64,000 nucleotides of DNA from Ga0077527 sp964433345 (GCA_964433345.1 CAYSQJ010000003.1:1-64000), one strand, 5' to 3'; positions 35,368 to 44,428 are shown, counted from the first letter of the stretch. Made by a program: numbers and translations. The notes: generated by a model from the letters alone, not told the origin.

Positions 35368-36525
35368 ATGAAAAAAGACACCCTGCTGACCCATATCGGC
35401 CGCAACCCGGCGCAAACCCATGGCACCGTCAACACGCCGGTCTACCGCACCTCGACCGTTGTTTTTCCGGATCTTGAAAGTTACGAGAACCGCGATCCCG
35501 ACGACTACAAGAGCATGCGTTACGGCATCCACGGCACGCCAACGACCTGGGCCTTCGAGGATGCCGTGGCGAAAATGGAGGGCGGCTACCAGGCCGTGGC
35601 CCTGCCCTCGGGGCTGGCTGCAATCACCGTCGCGCTGGCCGCCTTCTGCAAGAGCGGCGACCACCTGCTGGTGACCGACAGTGCCTATGCGCCTACGCGG
35701 CTGTTCTGCGAACGCCAGCTGCGCGGCTTCGGCGTCGAGGTCGAGTACTACGACCCGCTGCTCGGCGCCGGCATCACGAAACTGCTGCGGCCGAACACCA
35801 GGGCGGTGTTCTGCGAAGCGCCGGGCTCGCTGACTTTCGAGATGCAGGACATCCCGGCGATCGCCGCTGCCGCCCATGCCCACGGCATCCCGGTGCTCGC
35901 CGACACCACCTGGGGCACGCCGTACTTCTTCCACTCATTCGAGCGCGGCGTCGACGTCTCGATCCATGCCGCGACCAAGTACATCGTCGGCCATTCCGAT
36001 GTGCTGATGGGGGTGGTCGTCACCAACAAGAAATGCTGGCTGCCGGTGCGCCACGCAGTGGCCGACTACGGCTTCTGCGTCAGTCCCGACGACTGCTACC
36101 TTGCGCTGCGCGGTTTCCGCACCATCGGCGTGCGCATGAAACAGCAGATGGCGAATGCACTTGAGGTGTCACGCTGGCTGCAGGCGCGGCCGGAGGTGCA
36201 GCGCGTGCTCTATCCCGCGCTGGAGGACGATCCGGGCCACGCCATCTGGAAACGCGATTTCGACGGCGCGGCCTCGCTGTTCGGCCTGGTGCTGCATGCC
36301 GTGCCGCAGGCTAAGGTGGCAGCTTTCATCAACGCACTGCAACTCTTCGGCATTGGTTCGAGCTGGGGTGGCTACGAAAGCCTGGTCACCGCGCCGCAGC
36401 CGGAAAAGGTGCGAACGGCAACCGAGTGGAATCCCGGAGGACCGGTGATCCGCCTGCACATCGGACTGGAAGATCCCGCAGACCTGATCGCAGACCTCGC
36501 TCAGGCACTCGACCGACTCCACTGA
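35368..36525 (+). CDS. metC: cystathionine beta-lyase / Cys-Met metabolism PLP enzyme
   Basis: A 385-residue fold-type I PLP enzyme with ALPSGLAAITVAL, VLADTTWGTPYFFHSFERG and the Schiff-base Lys in SIHAATKYIVGHSD. It resembles cystathionine beta-lyase, which splits cystathionine into homocysteine, pyruvate and ammonia. The ATG at 35368 begins MKKDTLLTHIGRNP, the family start. Divergent from the CoxL-like gene; monocistronic. Confidence 0.92.
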   Translation: MKKDTLLTHIGRNPAQTHGTVNTPVYRTSTVVFPDLESYENRDPDDYKSMRYGIHGTPTTWAFEDAVAKMEGGYQAVALPSGLAAITVALAAFCKSGDHLLVTDSAYAPTRLFCERQLRGFGVEVEYYDPLLGAGITKLLRPNTRAVFCEAPGSLTFEMQDIPAIAAAAHAHGIPVLADTTWGTPYFFHSFERGVDVSIHAATKYIVGHSDVLMGVVVTNKKCWLPVRHAVADYGFCVSPDDCYLALRGFRTIGVRMKQQMANALEVSRWLQARPEVQRVLYPALEDDPGHAIWKRDFDGAASLFGLVLHAVPQAKVAAFINALQLFGIGSSWGGYESLVTAPQPEKVRTATEWNPGGPVIRLHIGLEDPADLIADLAQALDRLH

Positions 36526-36568
36526 CGCGGCCCGGGACGGACCGCTGACAGAATAGGGTCACGCAGAA

Positions 36569-36584
36569 GGCGCCCGCAGGCGCC
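36569..36584 (-). terminator. hairpin between convergent genes
   Basis: GGCGCC-CGCA-GGCGCC stem between the convergent metC and small membrane protein genes. T residues are sparse (minus side CTTCTGCG), so its efficiency is doubtful. Confidence 0.4.
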
Positions 36585-36593
36585 CCGGAAGGA

Positions 36594-36797
36594 TTATTTG
36601 CCCGAACGTGCCTTGGCGCGTTCCTGGGTCACGATGTACCAGAGGAAGCCGCCGATCATGCCCACGAAAAGCAGTGCAAACACGATCAGGCCGGTGGGAT
36701 CGGCATCGACCGGCGGCAGTACCACCGGTTGGGACTCATCGGCAAAAACCGGAGCGGTCAACATCAGGGAAACGATTGCAGCAAACAGGTGGCGCAT
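36594..36797 (-). CDS. small membrane protein with signal peptide
   Basis: A 67-residue protein with an N-terminal secretion signal (MRHLFAAIVSLMLTAPVFA), a short acidic stretch, one TM helix (GLIVFALLFVGMIGGFLWYI) and a basic tail. The start at 36797 is set by GAGGAG just upstream. Resembles short uncharacterised betaproteobacterial membrane proteins; function unknown. Confidence 0.75.
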   Translation of the reverse strand: MRHLFAAIVSLMLTAPVFADESQPVVLPPVDADPTGLIVFALLFVGMIGGFLWYIVTQERAKARSGK

Positions 36798-36948
36798 TGC
36801 AGACTCCTCATCGGCGGTGGAAAGCATCGGTGGACAACATCTGCCGCCGGATCCGGGATTCGGGAGCGCTGCGGCCCGCCGGATACTGCGCCGCTGAACT
36901 TACTGCAGGCTTACGCCGCCTTGCGCCAGGCTTGCGCCGACCCCGCTT

Positions 36949-37404
36949 TCAGAAATATCCGTCCATCATGCTGTCGACCCAGGCCGGCAGCCGCACATCA
37001 TCCTTGCGCTCGAATCCCGGGATATAGGGTTTGATGTCGAGCACCGGTGTGCCATCGAGCGCGTCGAGCCCGCGCACCGTGATGCCGCGCTCGTCGACAG
37101 AGACCAGCTCCACCGCAGTGACGCCGATGGGATTGGGCCGGAACTTGGTGCGCTGTGCAAATACCCCCACCGGTGCGAGACTCTCCATGCCGCGCGGGTT
37201 GCGCGCGAGCTGCTTCGCCGGATCGAATGGCGGAATGCGGTCGAGGTGAAACACCACCACGACATGCGAAAACTCGCCGAGGCCGGCAAGCCCGCCGGCA
37301 TACCGTGGATCGAGTTCGATGCGCGACTCTACCTTGGCCCATTGTCCTTCCGACATCCGGTTACGGTCACTGCGCACATGTCCGACCGGTTCAAAAACCG
37401 CCAT
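36949..37404 (-). CDS. trmO: tRNA-threonylcarbamoyladenosine methyltransferase TrmO
   Basis: A 151-residue TsaA/TrmO-family protein that methylates N6 of t6A37 in tRNA-Thr. It shows FEPVGHVRSDR at the start, SHVVVVFHLDR, GVFAQRTKFRPNPIGVTAVEL and GTPVLDIKPYIP. ATG at 37404 follows GGGAAAC; the longer frame lacks similarity. Confidence 0.93.
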   Translation of the reverse strand: MAVFEPVGHVRSDRNRMSEGQWAKVESRIELDPRYAGGLAGLGEFSHVVVVFHLDRIPPFDPAKQLARNPRGMESLAPVGVFAQRTKFRPNPIGVTAVELVSVDERGITVRGLDALDGTPVLDIKPYIPGFERKDDVRLPAWVDSMMDGYF

Positions 37405-37474
37405 GAGTTTCCCGCTCCATGAAATGGGACGCGCACCGCGCGCGCCGTGCGGCAAGATAACAGAAGCGCCGTCG

Positions 37475-37504
37475 AAAAAACAAAGGGCCGGCTTGGACCG
37501 GCCC
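37475..37504 (-). terminator. rho-independent terminator of the periplasmic metallo-hydrolase gene
   Basis: GGGCCGG-TCCAAG-CCGGCCC on the minus strand followed by TTTGTTTTTT, 26 bases after the stop at 37531. Confidence 0.85.
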
Positions 37505-37530
37505 TAAAGCAACGCAGCAGGGAAACGCGC

Positions 37531-38550
37531 TCAGCAACCCGCGACGCACTTGCCCTTGCCGTCGAATTCCATCGTGCGCCCGCTGATCGCCAGATGGCTT
37601 TCCGGCTTGAGTTTTTTCATCAGTGCGACCGTACGCGAAGCGGCACGGGGCGCACCACCCTCGGTCACCGGCTCGTTGGGGTGGGTCAGGATCACCGAGG
37701 CCGGCTTTACCAGCTCGTTGATGACATATTCACCGGAAAGGAAGATGCCGGGGTTGTTGCCCAGGTTGAGCACCGCAAGATTGGCCTTGTGGAAATCGTG
37801 CACGACGGTCTTCATCTCGGTGTGGATGCCGGTGTCGCCGGAAAGGTAAACCGTCAGGCCGTTGGTGAACTTGACCACGAAACCGGTCGCGGGCCCGTAT
37901 TCGAGGATCGCGCCATCGGCCTTCAACTGCGCGCGCTGCGCCTCCGACAGCAGCGCCGGCGGGGCGTTGTTCACGTGCGAAGCGTAAATGATCGAAATTT
38001 CGACGCCGCGCGGCGCATCGGCCGTCTTGGCGACAAACACGCCACCGAGATCGGTCTGCGAGGCGCACACCGTCGCCACCGGCACCGTGACCGCGCCGCC
38101 GGTCTGCGGACAGAAACCGATCGGCTTGCCGCCGCCACGAATGCCGAGGACCTTGTTGCCGACAAAGCCCCCCATTGCGCGGGTCATCACCATCGCCGCG
38201 TTCTTCGCTGCGACAACCTCTGCAGTCGTCGAATTCGGCGCGGGCACCCGCCCCGAGTTCGCGCAGCTTCCGGCGCCGGGAGCCTTCAACTTCTGGTCGC
38301 CGACATGATCGCCGTGCATGTGCGACAGCAGCACCATGTGGATGGCACCCAGTCGCGGATCGTCGCCGCCGGTGACGTTGTGCGCAGGATCGTAGAGAAA
38401 GCGTACACCGGTGGGATCCTCGAAAATGATCGCACGATCATTCGCGCAGAGTTCGCCGGGATGGGAGCCGACCGGCGTGATTTTCACGTTCTGGGCAAGG
38501 GCTGGCGCTGCGGCCAGCGCCAAGGCAAGTGCCGCACAGGCGATCTTCAT
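37531..38550 (-). CDS. periplasmic MBL-fold metallo-hydrolase
   Basis: A 339-residue secreted protein (signal peptide ending ALALALAAAPALAQ) with the metallo-beta-lactamase metal motif SHMHGDHVGD, YLSGDTGIH and ILTHPNEP. The mature part carries several Cys residues in an insert between the first metal motif and the core. It resembles the UlaG/YtnP-like beta-lactamase-fold hydrolases; the substrate is unknown. A strong terminator follows, so it is probably monocistronic. Confidence 0.88.
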   Translation of the reverse strand: MKIACAALALALAAAPALAQNVKITPVGSHPGELCANDRAIIFEDPTGVRFLYDPAHNVTGGDDPRLGAIHMVLLSHMHGDHVGDQKLKAPGAGSCANSGRVPAPNSTTAEVVAAKNAAMVMTRAMGGFVGNKVLGIRGGGKPIGFCPQTGGAVTVPVATVCASQTDLGGVFVAKTADAPRGVEISIIYASHVNNAPPALLSEAQRAQLKADGAILEYGPATGFVVKFTNGLTVYLSGDTGIHTEMKTVVHDFHKANLAVLNLGNNPGIFLSGEYVINELVKPASVILTHPNEPVTEGGAPRAASRTVALMKKLKPESHLAISGRTMEFDGKGKCVAGC

Positions 38551-38761
38551 CGGGCTCCTCCGGAGATGCAGGTACTTGTTGTTGGATGCATCGGTGGGTG
38601 GGGGACAATCCCGGCCAACACAGCCTGGATATGACCCCGCGCGTGCATCCTACATCGGGAAACCGGCCAGGTGGGAATCAATCCAACCGGAAGATCGGCC
38701 GGAAACCCTTGATCACCCTGCAGTGTCATGAATTGCAGAGCGCATTTGGCACGCTGTAAAG

Positions 38762-38790
38762 GAAAAAGGGGCTAGCCCTTGAGCTAACCC
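38762..38790 (-). terminator. rho-independent terminator of tRNA-Lys
   Basis: Minus strand GGGGTTAGC-TCAAGG-GCTAGCCCC followed by TTTTTCC, 12 bases after the tRNA 3' end. Confidence 0.85.
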
Positions 38791-38801
38791 CTTGATCTGT
38801 A

Positions 38802-38877
38802 TTGGTAGGCGGTGGGAGATTCGAACTCCCGACCAACGGATTAAAAGTCCGCTGCTCTACCGGCTGAGCTAACCGCC
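38802..38877 (-). tRNA. tRNA-Lys (anticodon TTT)
   Basis: The 76-base cloverleaf reads GGGCGGTTAGCTCAGCCGGT from 38877, has anticodon loop CTTTTAA (anticodon TTT) in a GCGGA/TCCGT stem, T-arm GGGAGTTCGAATCTCCC, and an encoded CCA at 38804-38802. G1-T72 is a wobble pair; the rest of the acceptor stem is paired. Confidence 0.97.
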
Positions 38878-38941
38878 CTCAAAAAGGGGCGAATTTTAAC
38901 CGTGCGGGACAGGGTGGTCAACCGCGGCAGGCGGGAAACGC

Positions 38942-40069
38942 TCAGGCTTCCTGCATCATCCGCCAGTACTGGTACTTCATGGTCGCTGCGGCAGCGCCGA
39001 CGATGGCAAGGAAAGTCAGCAGCGAGCCGATGGCCAGGGTGGACATGCCGGTAATCGCCTGACCCACGGTGCAGCCCATGGACAGCACGCCGCCCACCCC
39101 CATCAGCACGCCGCCGACGGCATGGTTGGCAAAATCCCTGCCCGACACGAACCATTCGACGCGGAAGCTGCGGGTCAGCAGCGCGTAGATGAAGGATCCG
39201 GCAATGACGCCGGCCAGCGCCATCACGCCGAAATTGACCAGCGCCGTGTTGCCGGGGCTCAGCAGGTAGCGCACGGTGTCGCCCATCGGGCTGATGAAGG
39301 TGTAGGACTGGACCTGCACGCGGCTCGGCACCTGGGTCGCGAATTCGGCGTATTCCTTCCATGCCTGGCCCAGCGGGCCGCCGGTCAGGTACCAGCCGGC
39401 CAGTACTGCAAGCCCGACTGCCGCGCCGCCGAGCAGGTTGTCAAAGCTGCCGCGGAACTCGGCGGAACTGAAAACATAGGCAAGCAGGCACAGCGCGACA
39501 ACGGCGCCGAGCACGGCATTGAGGCTGCGCGAAGCTTCGAGGCCGAACACGCCGGACACCACCGCGCCCAGCTCCTGTCCGTTCACGCCATGACGCGACA
39601 GGTCGACGGTGGTGGCGGACACCCAGGGATGGAAGAAATTCTCGTAGAACGGCGTCCACAGCATCAGGTAGGCCATGATGGCGGCAATAGCGAGCACCAC
39701 CAGCGACTTCAGGTTGCCGCCGCCGACGCGCACCAGCGTCTTGTTGCCGCAGCCGCTGGCGAGCGTCATGCCGATGCCGAACAGCGCGCCGCCGGCGAGG
39801 TAACGCAACCAGCCGAAGCTCGCAGTGCGATACGGCGGGAAGGTGTCGCCGGAGAGCTGGATCAGGCCGCCAGCCTCGAGCCCGGCCACCCCGGCGATCG
39901 CTACGGCCATCGCCAGCAGCCAGGCGCGCATGCGGCCGGTATCGCCCATGTTGATCCAGTCCGACACCGCGCCCATGGTGCAGAAGTTGGTCTTGCTGAC
40001 GATCGCGCCCAGTACTGTGGCGATCACGAACACAGCGGCCAGCACCTGGTGGTGTACGGTGAATTCCAT
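38942..40069 (-). CDS. tsuA: YeeE/YedE-family sulfur (thiosulfate) transporter
   Basis: A 375-residue membrane protein with about ten TM helices and the inverted-repeat layout of TsuA/YeeE. It keeps the cysteine motifs SKTNFCTMGA near the N-terminus, LASGCGNKTLVR in the first half and SMGCTVGQAITG in the second, which pass thiosulfate through the channel. It does not carry a TsuB-like TusA partner nearby. It may import thiosulfate or donate sulfur for biosynthesis. The gene precedes tRNA-Lys on the same strand. Confidence 0.9.
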   Translation of the reverse strand: MEFTVHHQVLAAVFVIATVLGAIVSKTNFCTMGAVSDWINMGDTGRMRAWLLAMAVAIAGVAGLEAGGLIQLSGDTFPPYRTASFGWLRYLAGGALFGIGMTLASGCGNKTLVRVGGGNLKSLVVLAIAAIMAYLMLWTPFYENFFHPWVSATTVDLSRHGVNGQELGAVVSGVFGLEASRSLNAVLGAVVALCLLAYVFSSAEFRGSFDNLLGGAAVGLAVLAGWYLTGGPLGQAWKEYAEFATQVPSRVQVQSYTFISPMGDTVRYLLSPGNTALVNFGVMALAGVIAGSFIYALLTRSFRVEWFVSGRDFANHAVGGVLMGVGGVLSMGCTVGQAITGMSTLAIGSLLTFLAIVGAAAATMKYQYWRMMQEA

Positions 40070-40149
40070 CGGCTCCTCCTGCGCAGACGACTGCTGCGAC
40101 TCGATCTCGGTTGATTATTCGAAAATTCTAATATACAACCGAGGATATA

Positions 40150-40182
40150 TTGCAACTATTTGTTTTTATTGATATTTTTGTA
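40150..40182 (+). repeat. AT-rich dispersed repeat, copy E
   Basis: Plus strand reads CTATTTGTTTTTATTGATAT then TTTTG. It runs over the last codons and stop of queC, so the protein ends with KNINKNK encoded by the repeat. Confidence 0.85.
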
Positions 40183-40842
40183 ATGCGTTGGATCCGCCAT
40201 TCCGGATTGCTCGAAGCCGGCACGGCGCAGCCGGCAGGAATCGCAGACTCCGCAGGCAGCACCCTCTTCGTCGGCCTGATAACAGGACACGGTGAGCGCA
40301 TAGTCGACACCGAGGGCGATGCCGCGGCGGATGATCTCCGCCTTGCTGAGATCGATGATCGGCGTGTGCAGCCGCAGCGGGCTGCCCTCCACCGCTGCCT
40401 TGGTCGCGAGGTTGGCCAGCGCCTCGAAAGCACGCATGTATTCCGGTCGGCAGTCCGGATACCCCGAGTAATCCACGGCATTGGCGCCGAACCAGATATG
40501 CCCGGCACCGCGCACCTCCGCTTCGGCCAGGGCCACTGCCAGCATGATGGTATTGCGCGCCGGCACATAGGTCACCGGAATGCCCGGTTGCACACCGTCG
40601 ACCGGAACCGCGATCGAGCGGTCGGTCAGCGCCGAGCCGCCGATGCTGCCGAGGTCGATGCGCACCACCTTGTGCGAGGCCGCGCCCTGCGCCCGGGCAA
40701 CGCGCGAGGCGGCATCGAGCTCGGCACGATGGCGCTGCCCGTAGTCGATCGACAGGCAATGACAGTCATGGCCTTCGCTGCGCGCGATCGCCAGTGTGGT
40801 TGCGGAGTCAAGTCCGCCGGAGAGGAGGACAACGGCTTTCAT
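40156..40842 (-). CDS. queC: 7-cyano-7-deazaguanine synthase
   Basis: A 228-residue enzyme that makes preQ0 from 7-carboxy-7-deazaguanine, ATP and ammonia. N-terminal PP-loop AVVLLSGGLDSATTLA, and zinc-binding cysteines near the C-terminus in CYQADEEGAACGVCDSC. The ATG at 40842 gives the family start MKAVVLLSGG. The last seven residues are encoded by an AT-rich repeat and look appended. Follows queE in a queuosine-precursor pair. Confidence 0.96.
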   Translation of the reverse strand: MKAVVLLSGGLDSATTLAIARSEGHDCHCLSIDYGQRHRAELDAASRVARAQGAASHKVVRIDLGSIGGSALTDRSIAVPVDGVQPGIPVTYVPARNTIMLAVALAEAEVRGAGHIWFGANAVDYSGYPDCRPEYMRAFEALANLATKAAVEGSPLRLHTPIIDLSKAEIIRRGIALGVDYALTVSCYQADEEGAACGVCDSCRLRRAGFEQSGMADPTHYKNINKNK

Positions 40843-40859
40843 TGGATGCACAGCCTGAA

Positions 40860-40962
40860 CAGGTGATCAAGTAATTTAGTGATTAAATGATTAAGTGATT
40901 GTGTGCGCTTCGTACGCCGGAACTTCTGGTCACCTGATCACTTAATTACTTAATCACCAACT
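40860..40962. repeat. AGTGATTAA-type inverted-repeat element
   Basis: The left arm (40860-40900, CAGGTGATCAAGTAATTTAG...TTAAGTGATT) and right arm (40929-40962, GGTCACCTGATCACTTAATT...TTAATCACC) are largely complementary. It fills the queE-queC gap. It is built from GTGATTAA words, a third kind distinct from the other elements in the window. Confidence 0.8.
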
Positions 40963-40969
40963 CACGCCC

Positions 40970-41650
40970 TCAACGTCCCGGCGTCTCCCCCCACAACAGC
41001 TTGTGCAGCTGCAGCTGGAAGCGCACCGGCAGGCGGTCGCGCAGTATCCATTCCGCGAGCTGCTGCGGCTGCAACCGGCCGTGCACCGGCGAAAACAGCA
41101 CCGGGCACAGACTGTCGAGACGGCGCGAGCGCAGCTGCTCCCGCGCCCAGTCGTAATCGGCCTCGTCGCAGATCACGAACTTGATCTCGTCCTGCGGCGT
41201 CAGGTGGTCGAGGTTGCTCCACAGGTTGCGCGCGGACTCGCCCGAACCAGGAGTTTTCAGGTCGAGGATTTTCGAGATGCGCGTGTCTACCGCCGAGACA
41301 TCGAGCGCGCCGCTGGTCTCCAGCGATACCGAATGGCCGGCATCCGCAAGCCGGCGCAACAACAGCGGGGCATGCTTCTGCGCCAGCGGCTCGCCGCCGG
41401 TCAGTGTCACATAATGCGTGCCGTATGCGGCGACACGGCCGAGGATGTCGTCGAGCCCCAGCGATTCACCGCCGTGGAAGGCATAGGCCGTGTCGCAGTA
41501 ACTGCAGCGCAGCGGACAGCCGGTCAGGCGCACGAACACGGTGGGCAGGCCGACGCGGCTGGTCTCGCCCTGCAGGGAGCAGAAGATCTCGGTGACGCGC
41601 AGCGTGGCGGCCGAAGCGGCGACTGCAGGTGTTTCGGCGGCCAGGCTCAC
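40970..41650 (-). CDS. queE: 7-carboxy-7-deazaguanine synthase (radical SAM)
   Basis: A 226-residue radical SAM enzyme converting 6-carboxy-tetrahydropterin to CDG in queuosine synthesis. It has EIFCSLQGETSRVGLPTVF and the cluster CPLRCSYCDTAY. It follows cpoB by 24 bases at the end of the Tol-Pal run, and queC follows across an inverted-repeat spacer. Confidence 0.95.
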   Translation of the reverse strand: MSLAAETPAVAASAATLRVTEIFCSLQGETSRVGLPTVFVRLTGCPLRCSYCDTAYAFHGGESLGLDDILGRVAAYGTHYVTLTGGEPLAQKHAPLLLRRLADAGHSVSLETSGALDVSAVDTRISKILDLKTPGSGESARNLWSNLDHLTPQDEIKFVICDEADYDWAREQLRSRRLDSLCPVLFSPVHGRLQPQQLAEWILRDRLPVRFQLQLHKLLWGETPGR

Positions 41651-41674
41651 GATGCAGTGCGTGACGGCGCGCGA

Positions 41675-42496
41675 TCAGCGCAGATTGCCGACGCGCCGGC
41701 GCGCTTTTTCCGCCGCTTCGGAAGACGGGTACTTCGCGATCAGGCCGTCCATGGTCTTGCGCGCGGCGGCGCTGTCGCCGGATTCCAGCTGCGAACTGGC
41801 GAGGTTGAGCAGCGCGTCGGGCGCCGAAGAACTGTCGGGATAGCTGGCGAGCAGTTTTTGCTGGCTGGCAATCGCGTTCCTGAAGTCGCGCAGGTTGAAG
41901 TAGGAATCACCGATCCAGTACTGGGCGCGCGGTGCCAGCGTGCTTTTCGGATACTTGGCGATGAAGGCCTGGAAAGCGGTGATCGCACCCTGGTAATTGC
42001 CGATGCGGCGCTGGCCCTGGGCCTGTTCGTAGGCCTCGCCCTCATCGGCGGCGACCGGCGCGCCCGTGGCGGCCTTCGCAGCCTCGCCCCCGGGTGCGGT
42101 GGCGGCGGATGCAGGACCCGCGGCAGCTCCGGGCTGCTCGAAGCGGCGCAGGCGCAGGTCGAGGTCCACGTACATGTCGCGCTGGCGCTTGGCCACGCCG
42201 TCGATGTTGTTCCCGAGCACCTCGACCTGGCCGCGGAGATTGCGGATTTCCTCGCGCAGCTTCTCGATCTCGGACACCAGCGCCAGCACCGGCTGGTTCC
42301 TGGCATCTTCCTCGACTTTTGCCAGCCGGGCCGCCATCGCATCGGTCTGCTGGCGCAGTTCGTCGACGCGCTTCTGCTGTTCTGCGACCTGCTTGCGCGC
42401 AACGTCATCCCCGAAAAGGGCTGCGGCCGGCAATGCGGCGAGCACGCCGACGCAGAACACGCCGGCGCGGAACGCGGTGCGCATCACTCGACCCAT
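41675..42496 (-). CDS. cpoB: cell division coordinator CpoB (YbgF)
   Basis: A 273-residue periplasmic protein with a signal peptide (ending AALPAAALF), an N-terminal coiled coil (about residues 35-110), a low-complexity linker and three tetratricopeptide repeats at the C-terminus (QYWIGDSYFNLRDFRNAI and neighbours). It couples Tol function to peptidoglycan synthesis at division. Start 42496 gives MGRVMRT; 42484 (MRTAFRAG) is equally plausible. Starts 3 bases after pal's stop. Confidence 0.93.
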   Translation of the reverse strand: MGRVMRTAFRAGVFCVGVLAALPAAALFGDDVARKQVAEQQKRVDELRQQTDAMAARLAKVEEDARNQPVLALVSEIEKLREEIRNLRGQVEVLGNNIDGVAKRQRDMYVDLDLRLRRFEQPGAAAGPASAATAPGGEAAKAATGAPVAADEGEAYEQAQGQRRIGNYQGAITAFQAFIAKYPKSTLAPRAQYWIGDSYFNLRDFRNAIASQQKLLASYPDSSSAPDALLNLASSQLESGDSAAARKTMDGLIAKYPSSEAAEKARRRVGNLR

Positions 42497-42499
42497 GAA

Positions 42500-43054
42500 T
42501 CAGTCGTTGGGATAGACGATGTCGGCGCGGCGGTTTTCCGACCAGCTCTTCTCGTCACTGCCGGTTGCACGCGGCTTTTCCTCGCCGAAGCTGACGGTCT
42601 CGATCTGTTCGGACTGCGCTCCGAGCAGGGTCATCATCTGCTTGACCGCATCGGCACGGCGCTGGCCCAGCGCAAGGTTGTATTCGCGGCTGCCGCGCTC
42701 GTCGGTGTTGCCCTGCACCGTCACCTTCCGGGTGCGGTTCTGCTGCAGGTAGCGCGCATGCGCCGAAACCAGCGGCTTGAATTCGTCGCGCACCACATTG
42801 CTGTCAAGTTCGAAATAGACGCTGCGCTTGGACAGGATGTTGGCGGGATCCTTCAGCGGGTTGCCGCTCAGGGACTGGTCCGTCATCGGCTTGGCCACCG
42901 GACCGGTGGTCTGGGTCTGCGGCTTCTGCGCCGGCGCCGAAGCACTCGCGCCGCTGCGGTCCTCGACGGCCGCGCCGTCCTGCTCCTTGGTGGGTGTGCT
43001 GCTGCAGGCGGCCAGCAATGCGGCCATGGTCACCACTGCAAAATATCGTTTCAT
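42500..43054 (-). CDS. pal: peptidoglycan-associated lipoprotein Pal
   Basis: A 184-residue outer-membrane lipoprotein with lipobox LLAACS, a flexible linker and an OmpA-like domain (SVYFELDSNVV, GNTDERGSREYNLALGQRRA, with the peptidoglycan-binding Asp and Arg). Tethers the outer membrane to peptidoglycan and binds TolB. The start sequence ATGAAACGATATTTTG contains a partial match to the AT-rich repeat core, probably by chance. Confidence 0.96.
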   Translation of the reverse strand: MKRYFAVVTMAALLAACSSTPTKEQDGAAVEDRSGASASAPAQKPQTQTTGPVAKPMTDQSLSGNPLKDPANILSKRSVYFELDSNVVRDEFKPLVSAHARYLQQNRTRKVTVQGNTDERGSREYNLALGQRRADAVKQMMTLLGAQSEQIETVSFGEEKPRATGSDEKSWSENRRADIVYPND

Positions 43055-43097
43055 GGATCAGCTCCTTGTCGACTTCGGGTTTCGCTGGTTCAGGCCA

Positions 43098-44426
43098 TCA
43101 CTTGTTGACCACGGGACTCCACGCAGGTTCACGCACATCGCCGGAATCTGCAGTGAAACGCTGCTTGACGCGACCGTCGCTGGAAACGGCGGCCAATATA
43201 CCACGCCCCCCCACGCGGCTCGCGTAGAGGATCATCCTGCTGTTCGGTGCAAAACTCGGGGATTCGTCGACGCCGCCGTCGGTCAGGACCTGCACCTGGC
43301 GGCTCGCGAAATCCTGCACCGCGACGTTGAAACGCCCGCCGTTGCGCTGGATGAAGGTGAAGCTCTTGCCATCGGGACTGTGGCGGGGTGAAACATTGTA
43401 GTTGCCGTCAAAGGTCACCCGCTGCGCCGGGCCGCCACTGACCGGCATGCGGTAGATCTGCGGGCCGCCGCCACGGTCGGAGGTGAACAGGATCGACTGG
43501 CCGTCGGGTGAAAAATTGGCCTCGGTGTCGATCGCCGTGCTCTGCGTCAGGCGCCGCGGCACACCGCTGCCGTCGGCATTGATCAGGTAGATCTGCGAGT
43601 TGCCGTCGCGCGTCAGCGTCACCGCCAGCTGCCGGCCGTCCGGCGACCAGGCCGGCGCACTGTTGCTGCCGCGGAAGGCGGCAACCGCCTGGCGGCCGCC
43701 GGAGAGCAGCGACTGCACGTAGACCACCGGTTTTTTCTGCTCGAAGGAGACGTAGGCGAGGCGCGTGCCGTCCGGCGACCACGTCGGCGAGATGATCGGC
43801 TCGTTGGAGCTCAACACGCTCTGCGCGCCGTAGGCATCGGCATCGGCGACATGCAGCTCGTAACGCGTGCCGCGCTTGACGACATAGGTGATGCGGGTGG
43901 CGAACACGCCGGGCTCGCCGGTGAGCTTTTCGTAGATGACGTCGGCGATCTTGTGCGCGGTCAGCCGCAGCTGGTTCTCCGCAGCGAAGTAGACGAAGCC
44001 TGCAATCTGCGTGCGCTTGGTGACATCCATCACCCGGAAACGGATGTCATAGCGGCCGTCGGCCGCCTTGCTGACCGAGCCGATGACGATGGCATCCGCA
44101 CCGCGGGCACGCCATTGCTCGTAGTTCAGTTGCTCGGGCTCATGCGGCACCGGGCTGATGCCGCCGGGATCGACCGTGCGGAACAGACCGCTGCGCGCGA
44201 GGTCGGCCTCGACCACCGGCGTGATGCGCTGGGCGAGCCCTTCCTCGGCGCGGAAGGGTACGATCGCCACCGGGATCTGGCTGGCACCGGCACCGGTGAT
44301 TTCGATGGTCAGCGCGGCACGCGCGGCCCCCGCCGTCAGCAGCAGGCCCAGCACGAGGATGCGCAGCAGGGAAATCGTCGAAATCATGGAAAGCTGCATG
44401 TTGGCCTTCTTTTGTGACATGGGCAT
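43098..44426 (-). CDS. tolB: Tol-Pal system protein TolB
   Basis: A 442-residue periplasmic beta-propeller. After a signal peptide (ending GAARAAL) comes an alpha/beta domain, then six-bladed WD-like repeats (WSPDGTRLAY, WSPDGRQLAV, FSPDGQSILF and so on). The ATG at 44426 directly follows tolA's stop; the longer frame would begin at a TTG inside tolA. Confidence 0.95.
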   Translation of the reverse strand: MPMSQKKANMQLSMISTISLLRILVLGLLLTAGAARAALTIEITGAGASQIPVAIVPFRAEEGLAQRITPVVEADLARSGLFRTVDPGGISPVPHEPEQLNYEQWRARGADAIVIGSVSKAADGRYDIRFRVMDVTKRTQIAGFVYFAAENQLRLTAHKIADVIYEKLTGEPGVFATRITYVVKRGTRYELHVADADAYGAQSVLSSNEPIISPTWSPDGTRLAYVSFEQKKPVVYVQSLLSGGRQAVAAFRGSNSAPAWSPDGRQLAVTLTRDGNSQIYLINADGSGVPRRLTQSTAIDTEANFSPDGQSILFTSDRGGGPQIYRMPVSGGPAQRVTFDGNYNVSPRHSPDGKSFTFIQRNGGRFNVAVQDFASRQVQVLTDGGVDESPSFAPNSRMILYASRVGGRGILAAVSSDGRVKQRFTADSGDVREPAWSPVVNK

Positions 44427-44428
44427 GT

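Noticed and set aside
43030..43050. AAATATCGTTTCATGG at the pal start as another AT-rich repeat copy
   Set aside because: Only about 11 bases match and they encode the normal Pal N-terminus MKRYF; likely chance.
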